In this document: positions 8,239 through 17,617 of the stretch, piece by piece | How positions within the stretch are numbered: the stretch's first letter is position 1 | How the letters are laid out: each line of letters opens with the position of its first letter | Assembly (NCBI RefSeq): GCF_003003795.1 | Contig: NZ_PVWK01000031.1 | Coordinates: 62,001-126,000, forward strand | DNA from: Stenomitos frigidus ULC18 | GTDB lineage: Bacteria; Cyanobacteriota; Cyanobacteriia; Leptolyngbyales; Leptolyngbyaceae | DNA: 64,000 bases | Direction of reading: 5' to 3' | Made by a program: the position numbers and the translations under genes | The notes under the pieces: generated by a model | The model's input: only the letters and a program-made list of their open reading frames with translations | What the model was told of the DNA's origin: nothing | Databases searched by the model: none

Positions 8239-9576
8239 TCAGGCTTGCTGGATACGAACGATCGCCGCCAATTTCGCTTTTAACGACACGACTGGGATCT
8301 CGCGAATAACCTCATACGCAAACGCGTAGGTCAACAATTTGCGGGAACTATCTTCATCGATGCCACGACTTTGCAGGTAAAAAACTTCATCGCTGTCGAG
8401 CTGGCTGACGGTCGCACCGTGAGTACACTTCACGTTGTCGGCGGTAATTTCTAGCTGAGGTTTCGTATCGACCCGTGCTTTGGGCGACAGCAACAGATTA
8501 CTGCTGAGTTGCTTGGCATCAGTGAGTTGAGCGGCTTTGGGCACAAAGACTTTGCCGTTAAAGACCGCATGAGCCCGATCGTCCACAATGCATTTATGAA
8601 TCTGATTGCTGCTGCCGTGGGGATGGGTGTAGGCAATCGTGCTGTGCGTATCCGCCACCTGTTCACCACTGATGATTGTCAATCCATTCAGGGTTGTTTC
8701 GGTCTGTTCGCCAGTGTGATGAACCTCTAAATTGTGACGCGATAGCTTCCCGCCAAGGCTTACAGCATTGCAGGTATAGCGAGAATTCGGCGCTTGCGAA
8801 ACAGCAGTCATACCAATATGAAAGGCGGCATCGCTATCCCGCTGAATGCGCGTATGGTTCACTGCCGCATTCGTATCAAGCCAGATCTCCGTAACGGAGT
8901 TGGTAAAATACGTACCTTCGTAAAGCGTGACGTACTCTTCAATCAGCGTCAGTTGGCTACCTGATGCAGCAACAATCAGCGCACGAGGATGAACGATCGT
9001 CGGCTGCGTTGCCGTTGAGACGTACAAAATCTGGATGGGTGTGGCGATCACTTGATTTTTTTCGACCCAAACGAGCGCACCATCCGTCAAGCTAGCGGTG
9101 TTGAGTGCTATAAACGTTTCCTCCGAACCCTGCTGCTGCGCCAGGTAGTTTGGCAGATCACTAAGGAGTTCTACGCCAGCAGCGAGACTCGTGACAATCA
9201 CCCCATTAGGCAGGTCATCCACAGCAGACAGAGCGGGATCATAATGTCCATCCACAAAAACCAGGCGACTACTGACCGCCTCTGGCAGGATGAACGGCTG
9301 AATCTCGTCGAAGCTCAACGTGGGAGCTTGCTCACTGCTTGCCTGAAAGCTAATTTGCAACAGGTCGGATAAGTCTGTAAAGCGCCATTCCTCGTCACGA
9401 GTAGACGGAATCGCAAGTTCCTGGACTCTCGCAGTGGCGCGATCGCGAATCTCTTTTAACCACCCTTGCGTCAGGCTGGGACGTAAGTTAAGAAGGTTCG
9501 TCAGGTAGGCAGCGCGATTAATCGTTGTCTTACCATTCGCTGTCAAAACGTCGGACACGGTCGATTGGGTTGTCAT
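8239..9576 (-). CDS. sufD: Fe-S assembly scaffold protein SufD
   Basis: 445 residues, normal for SufD. It works in the SufBCD complex that builds Fe-S clusters. Diagnostic blocks are [22 protein letters not shown] (two stretches), the beta-helix core [11 protein letters not shown], and near the C-terminus [20 protein letters not shown] followed by YLQSRGID. The conserved His is in KCTHGA. The start overlaps the sufC stop by 4 bp, so the two are coupled. Confidence 0.96.
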   Translation of the reverse strand: MTTQSTVSDVLTANGKTTINRAAYLTNLLNLRPSLTQGWLKEIRDRATARVQELAIPSTRDEEWRFTDLSDLLQISFQASSEQAPTLSFDEIQPFILPEAVSSRLVFVDGHYDPALSAVDDLPNGVIVTSLAAGVELLSDLPNYLAQQQGSEETFIALNTASLTDGALVWVEKNQVIATPIQILYVSTATQPTIVHPRALIVAASGSQLTLIEEYVTLYEGTYFTNSVTEIWLDTNAAVNHTRIQRDSDAAFHIGMTAVSQAPNSRYTCNAVSLGGKLSRHNLEVHHTGEQTETTLNGLTIISGEQVADTHSTIAYTHPHGSSNQIHKCIVDDRAHAVFNGKVFVPKAAQLTDAKQLSSNLLLSPKARVDTKPQLEITADNVKCTHGATVSQLDSDEVFYLQSRGIDEDSSRKLLTYAFAYEVIREIPVVSLKAKLAAIVRIQQA

Positions 9577-10370
9577 CGTGCACCGACCTCCGCTGCTTCC
9601 TCTTCGCGCACCCAGTCGTAGCCACGGGCTTCTAGCTCCAGCGCCAGTTCCTTGCCGCCGGTGGTGAGGATGCGGCCACCTTCCATCACATGCACGTAGT
9701 CGGGAGTGATGTAGTCGAGCAAGCGCTGATAGTGGGTAATCAGGACGATCGCGTTCTCCGCATGCGCCAGTTGATTCACGCCATTCGACACAATCTTGAG
9801 TGCATCGATATCCAGACCCGAATCGGTTTCGTCCAAAATGCCGAGCATCGGCTCTAGCATCGCCATTTGTAGAATCTCGTTGCGCTTCTTCTCACCACCC
9901 GAAAAGCCTTCATTCAGGCTGCGGCTGAGAAACGCAGGATCCATTTTGACGATATCTAGTTTTTGGTTCACCAAATCGTCAAAGTCGAAGGCATCCAGTT
10001 CCTCTAAACCTTGATGTTTGCGTTTGGAATTGTAGGCAACGCGCAAAAAGTCGAGATTGCTCACGCCAGGAATTTCGATGGGATATTGGAAGGCGAGGAA
10101 AATACCCGATCGTGCCCGCTCTTCTGCCTCTAGCTCCAGCAGATTTTTGCCCTGAAAGGTAATCTCACCACCCGTAACGGTGTAATCAGGATGTCCCGCC
10201 AGTACCTTAGAAAAGGTACTTTTGCCAGAGCCATTGGGTCCCATAATGGCGTGAATTTCACCCGCTTTCACCTCCAGATTCAACCCTTTGAGAATCTGAA
10301 TCCCATCCACTTCAGCGGTCAGATTCCGCACTGAAAGGATCACGTTACTGCCTTCGTTAATCATTCTCAT
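9573..10370 (-). CDS. sufC: Fe-S assembly ATPase SufC
   Basis: 265 residues. An ABC-type ATPase that powers SufBCD. Walker A is GPNGSGKST, the signature is GFSGGEKKR, Walker B ends [12 protein letters not shown], and the switch His is in [10 protein letters not shown]. It overlaps sufD by 4 bp and follows sufB by 141 bp. The start at 10370 gives [17 protein letters not shown]; a shorter start at the second Met is possible. Confidence 0.97.
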   Translation of the reverse strand: MRMINEGSNVILSVRNLTAEVDGIQILKGLNLEVKAGEIHAIMGPNGSGKSTFSKVLAGHPDYTVTGGEITFQGKNLLELEAEERARSGIFLAFQYPIEIPGVSNLDFLRVAYNSKRKHQGLEELDAFDFDDLVNQKLDIVKMDPAFLSRSLNEGFSGGEKKRNEILQMAMLEPMLGILDETDSGLDIDALKIVSNGVNQLAHAENAIVLITHYQRLLDYITPDYVHVMEGGRILTTGGKELALELEARGYDWVREEEAAEVGAR

Positions 10371-10430
10371 CCTCTACAAAAATTAGTCATTAGTTTCCTA
10401 GCAATCAACCACCAGGAGAACGCATCCAGA

Positions 10431-10454
10431 ACTAACAACCAACAACTAACTACT
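10431..10454 (+). repeat. Short heptamer-like tandem repeat between sufB and sufC
   Basis: The stretch is built of AACAACC/AACAACT/AACTACT-type units. Similar degenerate tracts occur around 50620-50645 and 50828-50850 near ndhD and ndhF. They resemble the short tandemly repeated repetitive sequences long known in cyanobacteria. It fills the 141-bp gap between sufB and sufC. Confidence 0.6.
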
Positions 10455-10511
10455 TTTCCGGTATGCCCTTTCTTGTATGCCTAAAAGGCGTTACGGGCTT
10501 TAAAACTGAAT

Positions 10512-11948
10512 TTATCCGACACTGCCTTCAAGCTTGAGGCTGAGGAGGCGATCGGCTTCTACGGCAAACTCCATCGGCAACTGGTTAAACACATCCTTAC
10601 AGAAGCCGCTAATCATCATCGAGATCGCGTCCTCGGCGGAAATGCCACGCTGGGAGAAGTAAAACAACTGGTCTTCGCCAATCTTCGACGTTGACGCTTC
10701 GTGCTCTACTTTGCCTTTGTTGTTCTGCACTTGAATGTAGGGAAAGGTATTGGCTTGAGCATTGTCGCCAATCAGCATGGAGTCGCACTGAGAATAATTC
10801 CGTGCACCAGTTGCTTTAGGACCAATCTTCACCAAACCGCGATAGCTGTTCTTGGAACGCCCTGCCGAAATACCTTTGGAAATAATCGTGCTGCGGGTAT
10901 TCTTGCCGATGTGCACCATTTTGGTGCCCGTATCGGCTTGCTGGTAGTGATTCGTCAGCGCGACCGAGTAGAATTCGCCCACGGAGTTATCACCGACTAA
11001 CACACAGCTAGGGTACTTCCAGGTGATTGCGGAACCTGTTTCCACTTGCGTCCAGGAAATTTTGGAGTTCACGCCCTGGCACAAGCCGCGTTTGGTCACA
11101 AAGTTATAGATGCCGCCCTTGCCGTTGGCATCGCCTGCATACCAATTCTGCACGGTGGAATACTTGATATCGGCATTGTCGAGCGCCACCAGTTCCACAA
11201 CAGCCGCATGCAGCTGATTGGTATCAAACATCGGTGCGGTACAGCCTTCCAGATAGCTGACCGAGCTGCCTTCTTCGGCCACAATCAGCGTCCGCTCAAA
11301 CTGACCTGAATCGCCATTGTTAATGCGGAAATAGGTCGAAAGCTCCATCGGGCATTTTGTGCCTTTGGGAATGTAGACGAAAGAGCCATCGCTGAACACT
11401 GCCGAATTGAGTGCTGCGAAGTAGTTGTCGCCAACCGGAACCACGCTACCAAGGTATTTCTGAATCAGCTCAGGATGCTCTTGAACCGCTTCGGCAAAGG
11501 AGCAGAAGATGACGCCTTCTTCGGCCAACTTCTCTTTAAACGTTGTGGCGATCGAAACGCTGTCAAAAATCGCATCCACTGCAACGTTGCTCAGACGCTT
11601 CTGCTCCGAAAGCGGAATGCCCAGCTTCTCAAAGGTATCCAGCAGTTCAGGATCGACCTCTGACAGGCTCTTCTTCTTCTCTTTCACCTTCGGCGCAGAG
11701 TAATAGACGATGTTCTGGTAGTCGATCGCTGGATAGCTCGCGTTCTGCCAAGTCGGCTCCGTCATCTTAAGCCATTGACGATAGGCCTTCAGCCGAAACT
11801 CCAGCATGAATGGCGGCTCTTCTTTCTTCGCCGAAATCAGCCGCACAACATCTTCACTCAACCCACGCGGAATCGTATCAGACTCAATATCCGTTACGAA
11901 GCCATATTTGTAAGGCTGATTAACTAAGTTCTGAACAGTTGGACTCAT
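10512..11948 (-). CDS. sufB: Fe-S assembly scaffold protein SufB
   Basis: 478 residues, typical of cyanobacterial SufB. It is the scaffold on which Fe-S clusters form with SufC and SufD. Diagnostic blocks are [63 protein letters not shown] with a conserved Cys, and the C-terminal [14 protein letters not shown]. It follows ftrC by 56 bp and shares its strand, so the two are probably co-transcribed under SufR. Confidence 0.98.
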   Translation of the reverse strand: MSPTVQNLVNQPYKYGFVTDIESDTIPRGLSEDVVRLISAKKEEPPFMLEFRLKAYRQWLKMTEPTWQNASYPAIDYQNIVYYSAPKVKEKKKSLSEVDPELLDTFEKLGIPLSEQKRLSNVAVDAIFDSVSIATTFKEKLAEEGVIFCSFAEAVQEHPELIQKYLGSVVPVGDNYFAALNSAVFSDGSFVYIPKGTKCPMELSTYFRINNGDSGQFERTLIVAEEGSSVSYLEGCTAPMFDTNQLHAAVVELVALDNADIKYSTVQNWYAGDANGKGGIYNFVTKRGLCQGVNSKISWTQVETGSAITWKYPSCVLVGDNSVGEFYSVALTNHYQQADTGTKMVHIGKNTRSTIISKGISAGRSKNSYRGLVKIGPKATGARNYSQCDSMLIGDNAQANTFPYIQVQNNKGKVEHEASTSKIGEDQLFYFSQRGISAEDAISMMISGFCKDVFNQLPMEFAVEADRLLSLKLEGSVG

Positions 11949-12004
11949 GGGTAGTGTTCTCTGGTCTACGTTGGGGATGACGATCGGGGCAGAAAAATTA
12001 GTGG

Positions 12005-12382
12005 TTAGCCGTGTTGCTGGCTGGTGGTGCTTCTGATTTCGTCAAAGGTAATCTCTTGCTGATCGCCTGCAAAATCGTTGTCGGCAGTCAAGAACAGCAT
12101 GCAGTGACATTCTTTGCGTTCACGCATGGGGACACAAGGACAGTTCCAATAAGCAGCTTCAACTTCAGCCGCCTTGTCTTCGTAATGGCGGCAAGGACAG
12201 AGCGGTGAGCCCAGATCGTCTTTGTGCTTCGCCAACCCTTCAATGACCACCGCTGTCACTCCAGGATCGACGCAAAAGTAGGTGCCCGTACGCTTTGCAT
12301 AGGTGATCGAAAAGTGCCTCATCGCTTCGAGGCTTTTGTCAGTAGATTGGACGGGTTGACTGGATTGAGTCTCTGAGTTCAT
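12005..12382 (-). CDS. ftrC: Ferredoxin:thioredoxin reductase catalytic chain
   Basis: 125 residues from the ATG at 12382; a TTG at 12397 gives a five-residue longer form. The three cysteine motifs are all present: CPC in [14 protein letters not shown] in [13 protein letters not shown], and CHC in ECHCMLFLT, plus the upstream Cys in TYFCVDPGV. They hold a 4Fe-4S cluster beside the redox disulfide. The enzyme passes electrons from ferredoxin to thioredoxin for light regulation. As the first gene after the sufR operators, it appears to head the suf operon. Confidence 0.96.
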   Translation of the reverse strand: MNSETQSSQPVQSTDKSLEAMRHFSITYAKRTGTYFCVDPGVTAVVIEGLAKHKDDLGSPLCPCRHYEDKAAEVEAAYWNCPCVPMRERKECHCMLFLTADNDFAGDQQEITFDEIRSTTSQQHG

Positions 12383-12424
12383 GAGGCCGCGCGACAAGAC
12401 AACGGATCGATTCTATAATTAAAA

Positions 12425-12438
12425 CAACACGTTTGTTG
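12425..12438. promoter_or_regulatory. SufR operator 1 (CAAC-N6-GTTG)
   Basis: CAAC at 12425-12428, six bases, GTTG at 12435-12438. This is the SufR-binding palindrome described for cyanobacterial suf promoters. It lies 43 bp before the ftrC ATG in the divergent region between ftrC-suf and sufR. Confidence 0.85.
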
Positions 12439-12464
12439 CTTAACTACATTGTAAGATACTTTAA

Positions 12465-12478
12465 CAACATTGTTGTTG
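12465..12478. promoter_or_regulatory. SufR operator 2 (CAAC-N6-GTTG)
   Basis: CAAC at 12465-12468 and GTTG at 12475-12478 with six bases between; the same CAAC also faces a GTTG after three bases. Its centre is 40 bp from the centre of site 1, about four helical turns. The pair could control both divergent units. Confidence 0.82.
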
Positions 12479-12634
12479 TCAAAGTCCGACTTGAATCAAC
12501 ACTGCTGGTATGACGTTGCTAGTGGTGTAGCACTCAAGCCCCAGGTAACAGTCCACTTGTCAAGATTGCTGCTCTCTCATTCGGCTAGTTCAACGGGTGA
12601 ATTTTAGGAGTCGGCTTTACCGCTGAAAGAAAGA

Positions 12635-13309
12635 ATGACGACTATTCAACAGCCCTCTACAAAGCAAGATATCCTTCACCACTTGCTGAAGCAAGGAAAA
12701 TGTACAGTGCAGGAACTGGCTGAACGGTTGCAAGTCAGCCCGCAAGCCGTGCGGCGGCACTTGAAAGATTTGGAGACGGACGGGTTGATTGTCCATGAGG
12801 TGCTGCAAGCAGGGATGGGACGCCCAAACTATAGTTATGTTCTTAGCCAGGAGGGGCGCGATCGCTTTCCCGATCGCTACGACGATTTTGCGGTTTCCCT
12901 TCTAGACACCCTGGCAGAAACGGTCGGCGCTGATCAAATGGGTTCCATCTTACGCAAACAGTGGGAACGTAAAGCGATGGAATATCGCGATCACATCGGT
13001 AATGGTGCCTTGAAAGAACGGGTTTCCAAACTGGTTGAACTTCGACGCGCTGAAGGGTACATGGCAGAATGGCATCCGATCGACGCGAATGGGGCAGTCA
13101 TTGGGTCGGTACAGAGTGAAAGCAATCCTGCTGCCCGCTTTATCTTGACAGAATACAACTGCGCCATCGCTCACATTGCTGAATCATTCCCCAGCGTTTG
13201 CGGACACGAGCTTGAAATGTTTGCTGCTGCCTTAGACTGCCGTGTCGAACGCACTCACTGGCTCGTTAATGGTGAACATCGCTGTGGTTATTTAATTCAG
13301 CCAAAGTAA
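12635..13309 (+). CDS. sufR: Fe-S sensing repressor SufR
   Basis: 224 residues. Residues 10-60 form a winged helix (TVQELAERLQVSPQAVRRHLKDLE). The C-terminal half has the cluster ligands Cys in TEYNCAIAH, SVCGHE, ALDCRVE and EHRCGYL. With its 4Fe-4S cluster it represses the suf operon and itself; cluster loss relieves this. It is divergent from ftrC-sufBCDS with two matching operators between, the standard cyanobacterial layout. Confidence 0.97.
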   Translation: MTTIQQPSTKQDILHHLLKQGKCTVQELAERLQVSPQAVRRHLKDLETDGLIVHEVLQAGMGRPNYSYVLSQEGRDRFPDRYDDFAVSLLDTLAETVGADQMGSILRKQWERKAMEYRDHIGNGALKERVSKLVELRRAEGYMAEWHPIDANGAVIGSVQSESNPAARFILTEYNCAIAHIAESFPSVCGHELEMFAAALDCRVERTHWLVNGEHRCGYLIQPK

Positions 13310-13427
13310 GTAACCACCATCGATTGCACCAACCAATAAAGATGGGGAGTCAGGAGCCAGAATTCAAGAGTCAGCAGAACTGAGTCATGCTGCTTTCTGA
13401 GTTCCATTTTCGAGCCAGCGGTCATTT

Positions 13428-13817
13428 ATGCAACCATCTACAGAATTTCTCACCCCCGAAGAATGTGCCGAAGTTGATCAAGCGCTGTTAACTTCGCGCG
13501 AACGGTTTTCGGCGCGAGTAGCCATTTATGCGCTGCGGACACTCAAGCAAATTGCTCAAGTCAATGGGGTTGCGATTACGAAACTAGACCCCAAGCAAAT
13601 CGAGGCGTGGGTGTATCAAGACGAAAGCTTGCAAACAGGCATCGATCGAGAGTTTCGCTCGTTCTTTGCGCAATTGGTGATTGCCTCACTAAACCCTTTA
13701 CAGCAAGCCGCACGAGCAACCGGGGTGCCGATCGAGAGTCTCACCGTTGCTCAGGTGATTATCTGGTTTGAGGAACAGGCAAAGTTAAACCTGAGCAAAA
13801 TAACTTCAGATCTTTAG
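13428..13817 (+). CDS. Conserved-looking unknown protein (two helical repeats)
   Basis: 129 residues, no signal or membrane segment. Two halves resemble each other: LRTLKQIAQVNGVAITKLDPKQIEAWV and LNPLQQAARATGVPIESLTVAQVIIWF, separated by about 55 residues, which suggests an internal helical duplication. I do not recognise a named family. It follows sufR by 118 bp on the same strand, so co-transcription is possible but unproven. Confidence 0.72.
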   Translation: MQPSTEFLTPEECAEVDQALLTSRERFSARVAIYALRTLKQIAQVNGVAITKLDPKQIEAWVYQDESLQTGIDREFRSFFAQLVIASLNPLQQAARATGVPIESLTVAQVIIWFEEQAKLNLSKITSDL

Positions 13818-13942
13818 AGTGCTTTGTTAGTGCTGGTGCAAAAGCAAAGCAGAGTAGTGTGCCGTCAGCGCCGCCTTTAAGCTAATAGCCATCAGCCCTT
13901 AGGGTCAGGCACAGAAACAACACACCAGTCGACCACGAATTC

Positions 13943-14004
13943 TGGTAGGGATATTGCACTGCAATGCCCTTACGCTGGGATGCTATTTGTCCGCAAGTCC
14001 CTTA
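13943..14004 (+). repeat. Dispersed ~62-bp repeat, copy A
   Basis: A hairpin-forming half (GTAGGGATATTGCA facing GCAATGCCCTTAC) is followed by CGCTGGGATGC, TATTTGT and AGTCCCTTA. The same order of blocks is found at 47111-47178. The right end overlaps the stop codon of the minus-strand gene at 14002. Confidence 0.7.
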
Positions 14005-14406
14005 CTGGACATTCGGTGGTCGTTCAACCTTGACAGGCAGAGACGTCGGTTGAGGCGAAAGTTTGTGTTTCACAGGCGCACTTTGTACCAGAAACACCGC
14101 GGTGCCCACAAAGATTGCGCTACCCAAAACAGTCCATACAATGGAAGGAATCACCAACCTGAAGTCGCGCTGCATACGAGCGAGGGGGCGGCTTTCGCGG
14201 CGCAACATCTGACCGGTCGCAAGGTGATTGAGGGTAAAAGGGTCACGTACATAATGCCCACTCCAACTGACGACCAGTCGCTCACGACAATTTTGGCAAG
14301 TAAGCAGCCCCTTCAGAAGTTTGTGAGGCTTAATGACACCAGCACGATGACAGATTGGGCAAACAGGAGAAGGGGTGTCAAATGTATGAGCATTCATCTG
14401 AGTCAT
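14002..14406 (-). CDS. Zinc-ribbon, single-pass membrane protein of unknown function
   Basis: 134 residues. An N-terminal zinc ribbon has CPICH and CQNC pairs spaced about 20 residues apart. The middle is basic and polar, then one membrane helix IVWTVLGSAIFVGTAVFLV, then a proline-rich tail. It would place a zinc-binding domain in the cytoplasm at the membrane. No family name recognised. The stop codon lies inside dispersed repeat copy A. Confidence 0.7.
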   Translation of the reverse strand: MTQMNAHTFDTPSPVCPICHRAGVIKPHKLLKGLLTCQNCRERLVVSWSGHYVRDPFTLNHLATGQMLRRESRPLARMQRDFRLVIPSIVWTVLGSAIFVGTAVFLVQSAPVKHKLSPQPTSLPVKVERPPNVQ

Positions 14407-15190
14407 TCACCGTTACAAAGGCTTACTTAATTAACTCAACGGGTAGTGCCTTGAGATCGTGCGTCTAAGCGTTCTGCGAAGCAAGTTTCTCACTAGAAAC
14501 ATTGCTTGGATAGACTGTACGCAGCTTTTCGGAGTGTATGCGCGATCGAACCCACTTGAATGGTCTCCTAAAGTTAATTTCTGAATGTTTGCATTCTGTC
14601 TTAATCGACGGTCAATAACAGCTTTTAGGAGGGTCAGCTAAGAGTGTCTTTAAAATAACTCTTAGCCATAAAAGGTGCTGGCACTGGTTGGTAACTAGCA
14701 GCTTACAATCAGCAGGAGCGCTTGCAGTGCAGGGACTGAAGCAATCAATCTGAGCGTTAGCGTTGCATGGTTATTGTTCCCGCAGAAAGAGCTTGCAGCG
14801 TTTTCAAGCTCCAGCGCGTGACGCCAGATGCCACCTCAGTGTAGCTTGGGTTACCCAGCGTTGAGAACCCTTTAAGCAATCCTGTTTGATTTTTTAACTT
14901 TCATCAAGGCTCAACTGTAAAAAGGCTGAAGCTGCGGTAAGGGCAGTCGAGAGGAGGCTATCAATCAATGACTGAACTCACTCCTAACCGCGTCATAGCC
15001 GATTTTTACTGTTAGAAGGCGATATGAGAAGGCGATCGCACCCCTTCATAGCGCCTAAGATGAACCGATGCTGACTCCAAGAACTGGCGATTAGAGTGCT
15101 GGCCAGCAGGCGATGATCGTCAAAATGAGTGAGAATAAGGATGCTAGTTATAAAAGTTAAAGTGTATCTCATAATTGTTCGTGCTGCTTG
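14407..15190. other. 784-bp gene-poor region upstream of clcA
   Basis: No convincing gene. It holds a 9-bp inverted repeat GCTAAGAGT/ACTCTTAGC (14637-14645 and 14658-14666). It also holds a 15-codon open frame at 14968-15015 (MTELTPNRVIADFYC) with a good GAGGAGG ribosome site. That frame could be a leader peptide, but nothing else supports it. Confidence 0.5.
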
Positions 15191-17113
15191 ATGGCCACCA
15201 GCCCTCCCCCTGATGCTCTGACACCTCCAGCGACAAATTTCAAGCCGTCTTCCACTTACCTGACCAGTACACTTAACCGCTTTCAGCCTGCACCCGAAAC
15301 GCTTGTGCTGCTTCTAGCGCTGGTCATTGGTAGCAGTACCGGTTGTGCCGTTGTTCTTTTCCATTACCTGATCCAGCAGATCCAAAGCTTCATGCTCGAG
15401 GATGTCATGGGGGTCATTGCGCCTCTTGGCTTCTGGACGCTCGCCTGCATTCCCGTCTTGGGTGGTCTCATTGTGGGAAGTATGCGCTGGCTATGCCAGG
15501 ATTTTGGTCCTAGCCTCTCGGCACTGATTGCGGCCGCACAAGGGCTCGGTAGTATTTCACCGTTGCGGGCAAGCGCGAAAGCCGTTGCTGCCTCAGTGTC
15601 ACTGGGGTCGGGTGCCTCATTGGGGCCTGAAGGACCCAGCGTTGAAATCGGTGCCAACATTGGGGTCGTCATTGGGCAGGCGCTACAAATGTCAAAGGAA
15701 CGACAGCGGCTGTTGCTGGGGGCTGGGGCGGCCGCAGGGTTGGCTGCTGGCTTTAACGCCCCGATCGCGGGTGTCTTTTTTGCACTAGAAGTGGTTTTGG
15801 GCGCCACGTTTGCCACGTCTGCGGTCAGTGTCGTCTTGCTGTCGGCTGTGGTTGCCGCCTTGATCGCCCAAATTGGCTTAGGTGGACAACCCCCATTTAC
15901 GCTGCCTAGTTATGAGGTTCGCAGCCCGTTAGAACTGCCGTTATATCTGGGGCTAGGGCTCTTTGCCAGTTTGGTGTCGATTGCTTACACTCAGTCGATC
16001 CAGACGGCACAACAGCTTTTTGACGGACACACCCCTGGTCTAAGCTGGATGGGTCAAGTACCTGTAGCCCTGCGCCCAGTAATCGGTGGTCTGTGTGTTG
16101 GCCTTGTCGCGTTGCAGTTTCCCCAAGTTCTAGGCATTGGCTACGAGACGGTAGAAGCGATGCTGCGGGACGTCGAGTTTTCGCTGCCGCTGCTGCTTAG
16201 CCTCCTGGTGACGAAACTGGCAATGACAGCAGTGAGCCTGGGCAGTGGTTTGGTTGGCGGGTTATTTGCGCCAGCTATGTTCTTGGGTGCCTCTCTCGGT
16301 GCAGCCTATGGTAAGGTCATGGCGATCGTGCTGCCCATTGCACCCGGCGACATTGCGGCTCCACCGGCCTATGCCATGGTCGGCATGGCAGCCGTGCTGG
16401 CAGCGAGTACCCGTGCACCTTTAACCGCGATTCTCCTTTTGTTTGAGCTAACGCGTGATTATCGGATTATTTTGCCACTGATGGCTGCTGTGGGTTTAAG
16501 CGTTTGGCTGGCTGATCGTCTCAAGCCGGTAGTGCACAGCGACACAGCCATTCAATCAACTGGTCTACCGCTTCAAGCAGACCAGGACGCAGAAATATTG
16601 CACCAGCTTTATGTGCGGCAGGCGATGCATCAAAACGTCTTGTCGCTGCCGTTGGCGCTGCCGGTTTTACAAGCAGGCTTAGCGATGACCCAGCACCCAT
16701 CTCGGAGCGCTCTAGTGGTCAATGAGGCTGATCAGCTAGTTGGCATTGTGACCTTGCAGGATGTCCACCGCTTCATTTCACGGTGGGAAGCATACCTTCA
16801 GACCCATATCCCAACAGAGGTTCTTAGCCTTGGACCCACGATACAAACATTGGATGCTATATGCACAAAAGAGCTGCTTTGCGCCTATGAAGACGAGCCG
16901 ATTTACGATGCCTTCATGCGGATGTCTACAAGAGGCTTGCGACAACTACCAGTGGTCGATCGTGATGACCCGCAGCACCTTTTAGGGCTCTTAGAGCAGG
17001 AAAGAATTACTTTGGTTTGCAGCCTCGCACTCATGCAGCAATCGCTTCATCCTTACCTGGAAGCGCCCTTTGCAACGGAGCCATTATTGCCTCAAGCACA
17101 AACGCCTGTCTAG
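15191..17113 (+). CDS. ClC-type chloride channel/transporter with CBS domains
   Basis: 640 residues from the ATG at 15191. Selectivity-filter blocks are visible: GSGASLGPEGPSVEIGA with the GxEGP glutamate, GFNAPIAGVFFALE, and GGLFAPAMFLGASLG. About ten to twelve membrane helices span residues 35-440. The C-terminal ~160 residues hold two CBS domains (VRQAMHQNVLSLPL onward). ClC proteins move chloride, often exchanged for protons, and CBS pairs bind nucleotides. Standalone gene. Confidence 0.93.
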   Translation: MATSPPPDALTPPATNFKPSSTYLTSTLNRFQPAPETLVLLLALVIGSSTGCAVVLFHYLIQQIQSFMLEDVMGVIAPLGFWTLACIPVLGGLIVGSMRWLCQDFGPSLSALIAAAQGLGSISPLRASAKAVAASVSLGSGASLGPEGPSVEIGANIGVVIGQALQMSKERQRLLLGAGAAAGLAAGFNAPIAGVFFALEVVLGATFATSAVSVVLLSAVVAALIAQIGLGGQPPFTLPSYEVRSPLELPLYLGLGLFASLVSIAYTQSIQTAQQLFDGHTPGLSWMGQVPVALRPVIGGLCVGLVALQFPQVLGIGYETVEAMLRDVEFSLPLLLSLLVTKLAMTAVSLGSGLVGGLFAPAMFLGASLGAAYGKVMAIVLPIAPGDIAAPPAYAMVGMAAVLAASTRAPLTAILLLFELTRDYRIILPLMAAVGLSVWLADRLKPVVHSDTAIQSTGLPLQADQDAEILHQLYVRQAMHQNVLSLPLALPVLQAGLAMTQHPSRSALVVNEADQLVGIVTLQDVHRFISRWEAYLQTHIPTEVLSLGPTIQTLDAICTKELLCAYEDEPIYDAFMRMSTRGLRQLPVVDRDDPQHLLGLLEQERITLVCSLALMQQSLHPYLEAPFATEPLLPQAQTPV

Positions 17114-17116
17114 CTG

Positions 17117-17227
17117 TCACTTGTTGCGAATCGTCCAAATATTGCTAAACATCATCAGCAGCCCGCCAGCAAAGATAGCGATCGCTAGCCCAGCCGGTAA
17201 TGCAGTCATCCAATCGATCGTTTCCAT
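17117..17227 (-). CDS. 36-residue membrane micro-protein abutting cyAbrB
   Basis: Its ATG at 17227 follows the cyAbrB stop directly (TAAATG), so translation is probably coupled. The product begins METIDWMTALPAG, has one hydrophobic helix of about 20 residues (LAIAIFAGGLLMMF), and ends SNIWTIRNK with a basic tail, so it looks like a single-pass membrane peptide. It ends 3 bp before the convergent clcA stop. It does not match a cytochrome b6f or photosystem small subunit that I know. Confidence 0.6.
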   Translation of the reverse strand: METIDWMTALPAGLAIAIFAGGLLMMFSNIWTIRNK

Positions 17228-17617
17228 TTATGCGTCTTCATCCAGTTGGTCAATCTGCTTGAGGTGGATATGCTTGCGACCTAAGGAAATCTCAAATTCG
17301 TCACCGGGCTTTAGTTCCATCTGCTTGGTGTAAGCAGAACCGATCAGGAGATTGCCGTTGGACTGAACACTAATTCGGTAGCTTGCACTACGACCACCAC
17401 GACCGTTTGCGTTTTGCTTGCCATCCAGCTCAATGCCTTCAGCGTCAATCAACGCATTCAGGAACTTCATCATGTTGACCCGCTCTACACCGTTTTTTGT
17501 CACCGTGTAGTAGCCGCACTCCCGCGCTTTTTCTTCCTTGCTGTGATGCTCTAACTCTTTCACTTTTTTGAGCAGTGCTTCACCCATAAGAGGCTCAATT
17601 TTTTTCTTTTTACTCAT
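17228..17617 (-). CDS. Cyanobacterial AbrB-type transcription regulator
   Basis: 129 residues from the ATG at 17617. The N-terminal part (PLMGEALLKKVKELEHHSKEE, about 21 residues, truncated here) and the C-terminal AbrB fold (NGNLLIGSAYTKQMELKPGDE) mark the cyAbrB family. These proteins regulate nitrogen, carbon and redox genes in cyanobacteria. The AbrB fold being C-terminal is the family's usual arrangement. The micro-gene above follows immediately. Confidence 0.93.
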   Translation of the reverse strand: MSKKKKIEPLMGEALLKKVKELEHHSKEEKARECGYYTVTKNGVERVNMMKFLNALIDAEGIELDGKQNANGRGGRSASYRISVQSNGNLLIGSAYTKQMELKPGDEFEISLGRKHIHLKQIDQLDEDA

